A stretch of 64,000 nt of DNA from contig JAPYMA010001437.1 of assembly GCA_035041965.1 (NCBI GenBank), positions 1 through 64,000 on the forward strand, read 5' to 3'. The notes beneath the pieces were generated by a model. That model was not told the origin of the DNA. It did not search any database and saw only the letters and a program-made list of their open reading frames with translations. Numbering within the stretch: position 1 is the first letter of the stretch; every line of letters starts with the position of its first letter. Below, one piece after another: positions 63,371 through 64,000 of this stretch. The DNA comes from Anisakis pegreffii (taxonomy: Eukaryota > Nematoda > Chromadorea > Rhabditida > Anisakidae). The translations under genes were made by a program, and so were the position numbers.

Positions 63371-64000
63371 TTAATAATAGTGTTCGTCGGTTGGTTGAAT
63401 CGCTTTGATGTTTGATGACGTTCGGTGAAATGTTTCGTTGAATTTGTCACCGATCAAGAATGCCAAATACAACACAAACACACATGTCAATATGAACAAC
63501 ATCCTGAACGGTAGCGATAGTTCACCCATTATGCCGTATGCCCAACGTCCAGAGATCGCATGCGCAACGTGAATACTTTAAAATCCGAAACTTTTTAGCT
63601 GCATTGAGTCAGTCATGTTTTCGTTCACAAAAAATAATGTTGGAGAAATAAGTATCAATGTATTATCATGGAATGCACTTAATGGCTACGATCCTCAATA
63701 AAATATTTTGGAAAATTTGTCATAGATATTTAGTGACAGATTCATTCAATGAAAACGTTTCGATATTTACTTCTGTTTCGATACACATATCACCAATAGT
63801 CCCATAATACCGATATTCGCCACCGTTTCAGATCATCAAAAAAAAAAAAACAAAAAACAAACAAACGAGAATGTATTATAAAAGTGCTCACTCGATAACA
63901 TAAATCATTGCAAAAACCAGTAGAGCCTTGAAAGCGCCTAGTTTAGTGGGTCTGTGATGAGCCCATAAAATGTGATCGATTAGCATTGAAAATGCTGGAA
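63371..64000 (-). CDS. AIG1/ADTRP-like membrane hydrolase, 3' part (runs off the right edge)
   Basis: Two minus-strand exons are visible: 64000-63892 (continuing past the edge) and 63575-63371, joined in phase. The first reads PAFSMLIDHILWAHHRPTK, matching PFVLVDTLLTCHHAPPKK of the neighbour, including the HH pair. The second reads GRWAYGIMGELSLPFRML and FVLYLAFLIGDKFNETF, matching the family's last exon (G-W-Y-P, Y-LGD-N). The tail is hydrophilic and ends DEHYY. The acceptor is TTTTAAAG rather than TTTCAG, so the exact border is uncertain. This is a second, apparently intact member of the local family. Confidence 0.75.

Noticed and set aside
1..64000. CRISPR array, operon, phage or bacterial insertion sequence
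   Set aside because: All confident genes have spliceosomal introns and animal families. The only regular short repeat array is telomeric.

Overview
The window is nuclear DNA of a nematode. The evidence is long tracts of the nematode telomere hexamer TTAGGC, a cuticle collagen gene with the nematode cysteine and cleavage layout, short introns with GTRAGT-like donors and TTTCAG-type acceptors, and AT-rich sequence. The species cannot be named from the sequence. A parasitic lineage is possible but is not shown.

The dominant structure lies at 91-26054. Two subtelomeric arms of about 11.9 kb lie in inverted orientation (91-11992 and 14107-26054) around about 2.1 kb of telomere repeat. The repeat runs as TTAGGC on the + strand up to about 13030 and then flips to GCCTAA. 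It therefore reads as two chromosome ends joined tip to tip. The arms are similar but not identical: there are scattered substitutions, a 15-bp insertion and several other indels, so this is not a simple read fold-back of one molecule. Each arm carries, with transcription towards the telomere, an unrecognised multi-exon gene and a complete GID8 (CTLH/GID ubiquitin ligase) gene. Then come about 3.5 kb without a clear gene and, next to the telomere, a tiny single-membrane-span ORF pointing the other way. The repeats are purest near the arms and most degenerate at the centre. That is the reverse of a normal telomere and points to a weak consensus where two ends were joined, although a real head-to-head fusion is not excluded. 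The last 90 bases at the left edge no longer match the right side.

From 26055 rightwards the DNA is single-copy and gene-bearing. It holds a CDK11 (PITSLRE) kinase of about 19 exons (27165-33416, +), a 7-kb gap with a MITE-like hairpin, a Wnt ligand gene (40712-43444, +, first exon not found), the U2 snRNP protein SF3B6 (44493-45287, -), a cuticle collagen (47830-48908, +), and a PP1-like phosphatase with a lysine-rich N-terminal extension (49511-53272, +). It ends with a cluster of AIG1/ADTRP-like membrane hydrolase genes on the - strand: one intact (55130-57459), two decayed fragments, and one running off the right edge. These are ordinary housekeeping and developmental genes with no shared pathway; no operon-like spacing is evident.

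The most interesting question is what the telomere-telomere inverted duplication is: a scaffolding join of two allelic or paralogous ends, or a real germline end-to-end fusion. The second option matters because some ascarid nematodes carry out programmed DNA elimination and remake telomeres.
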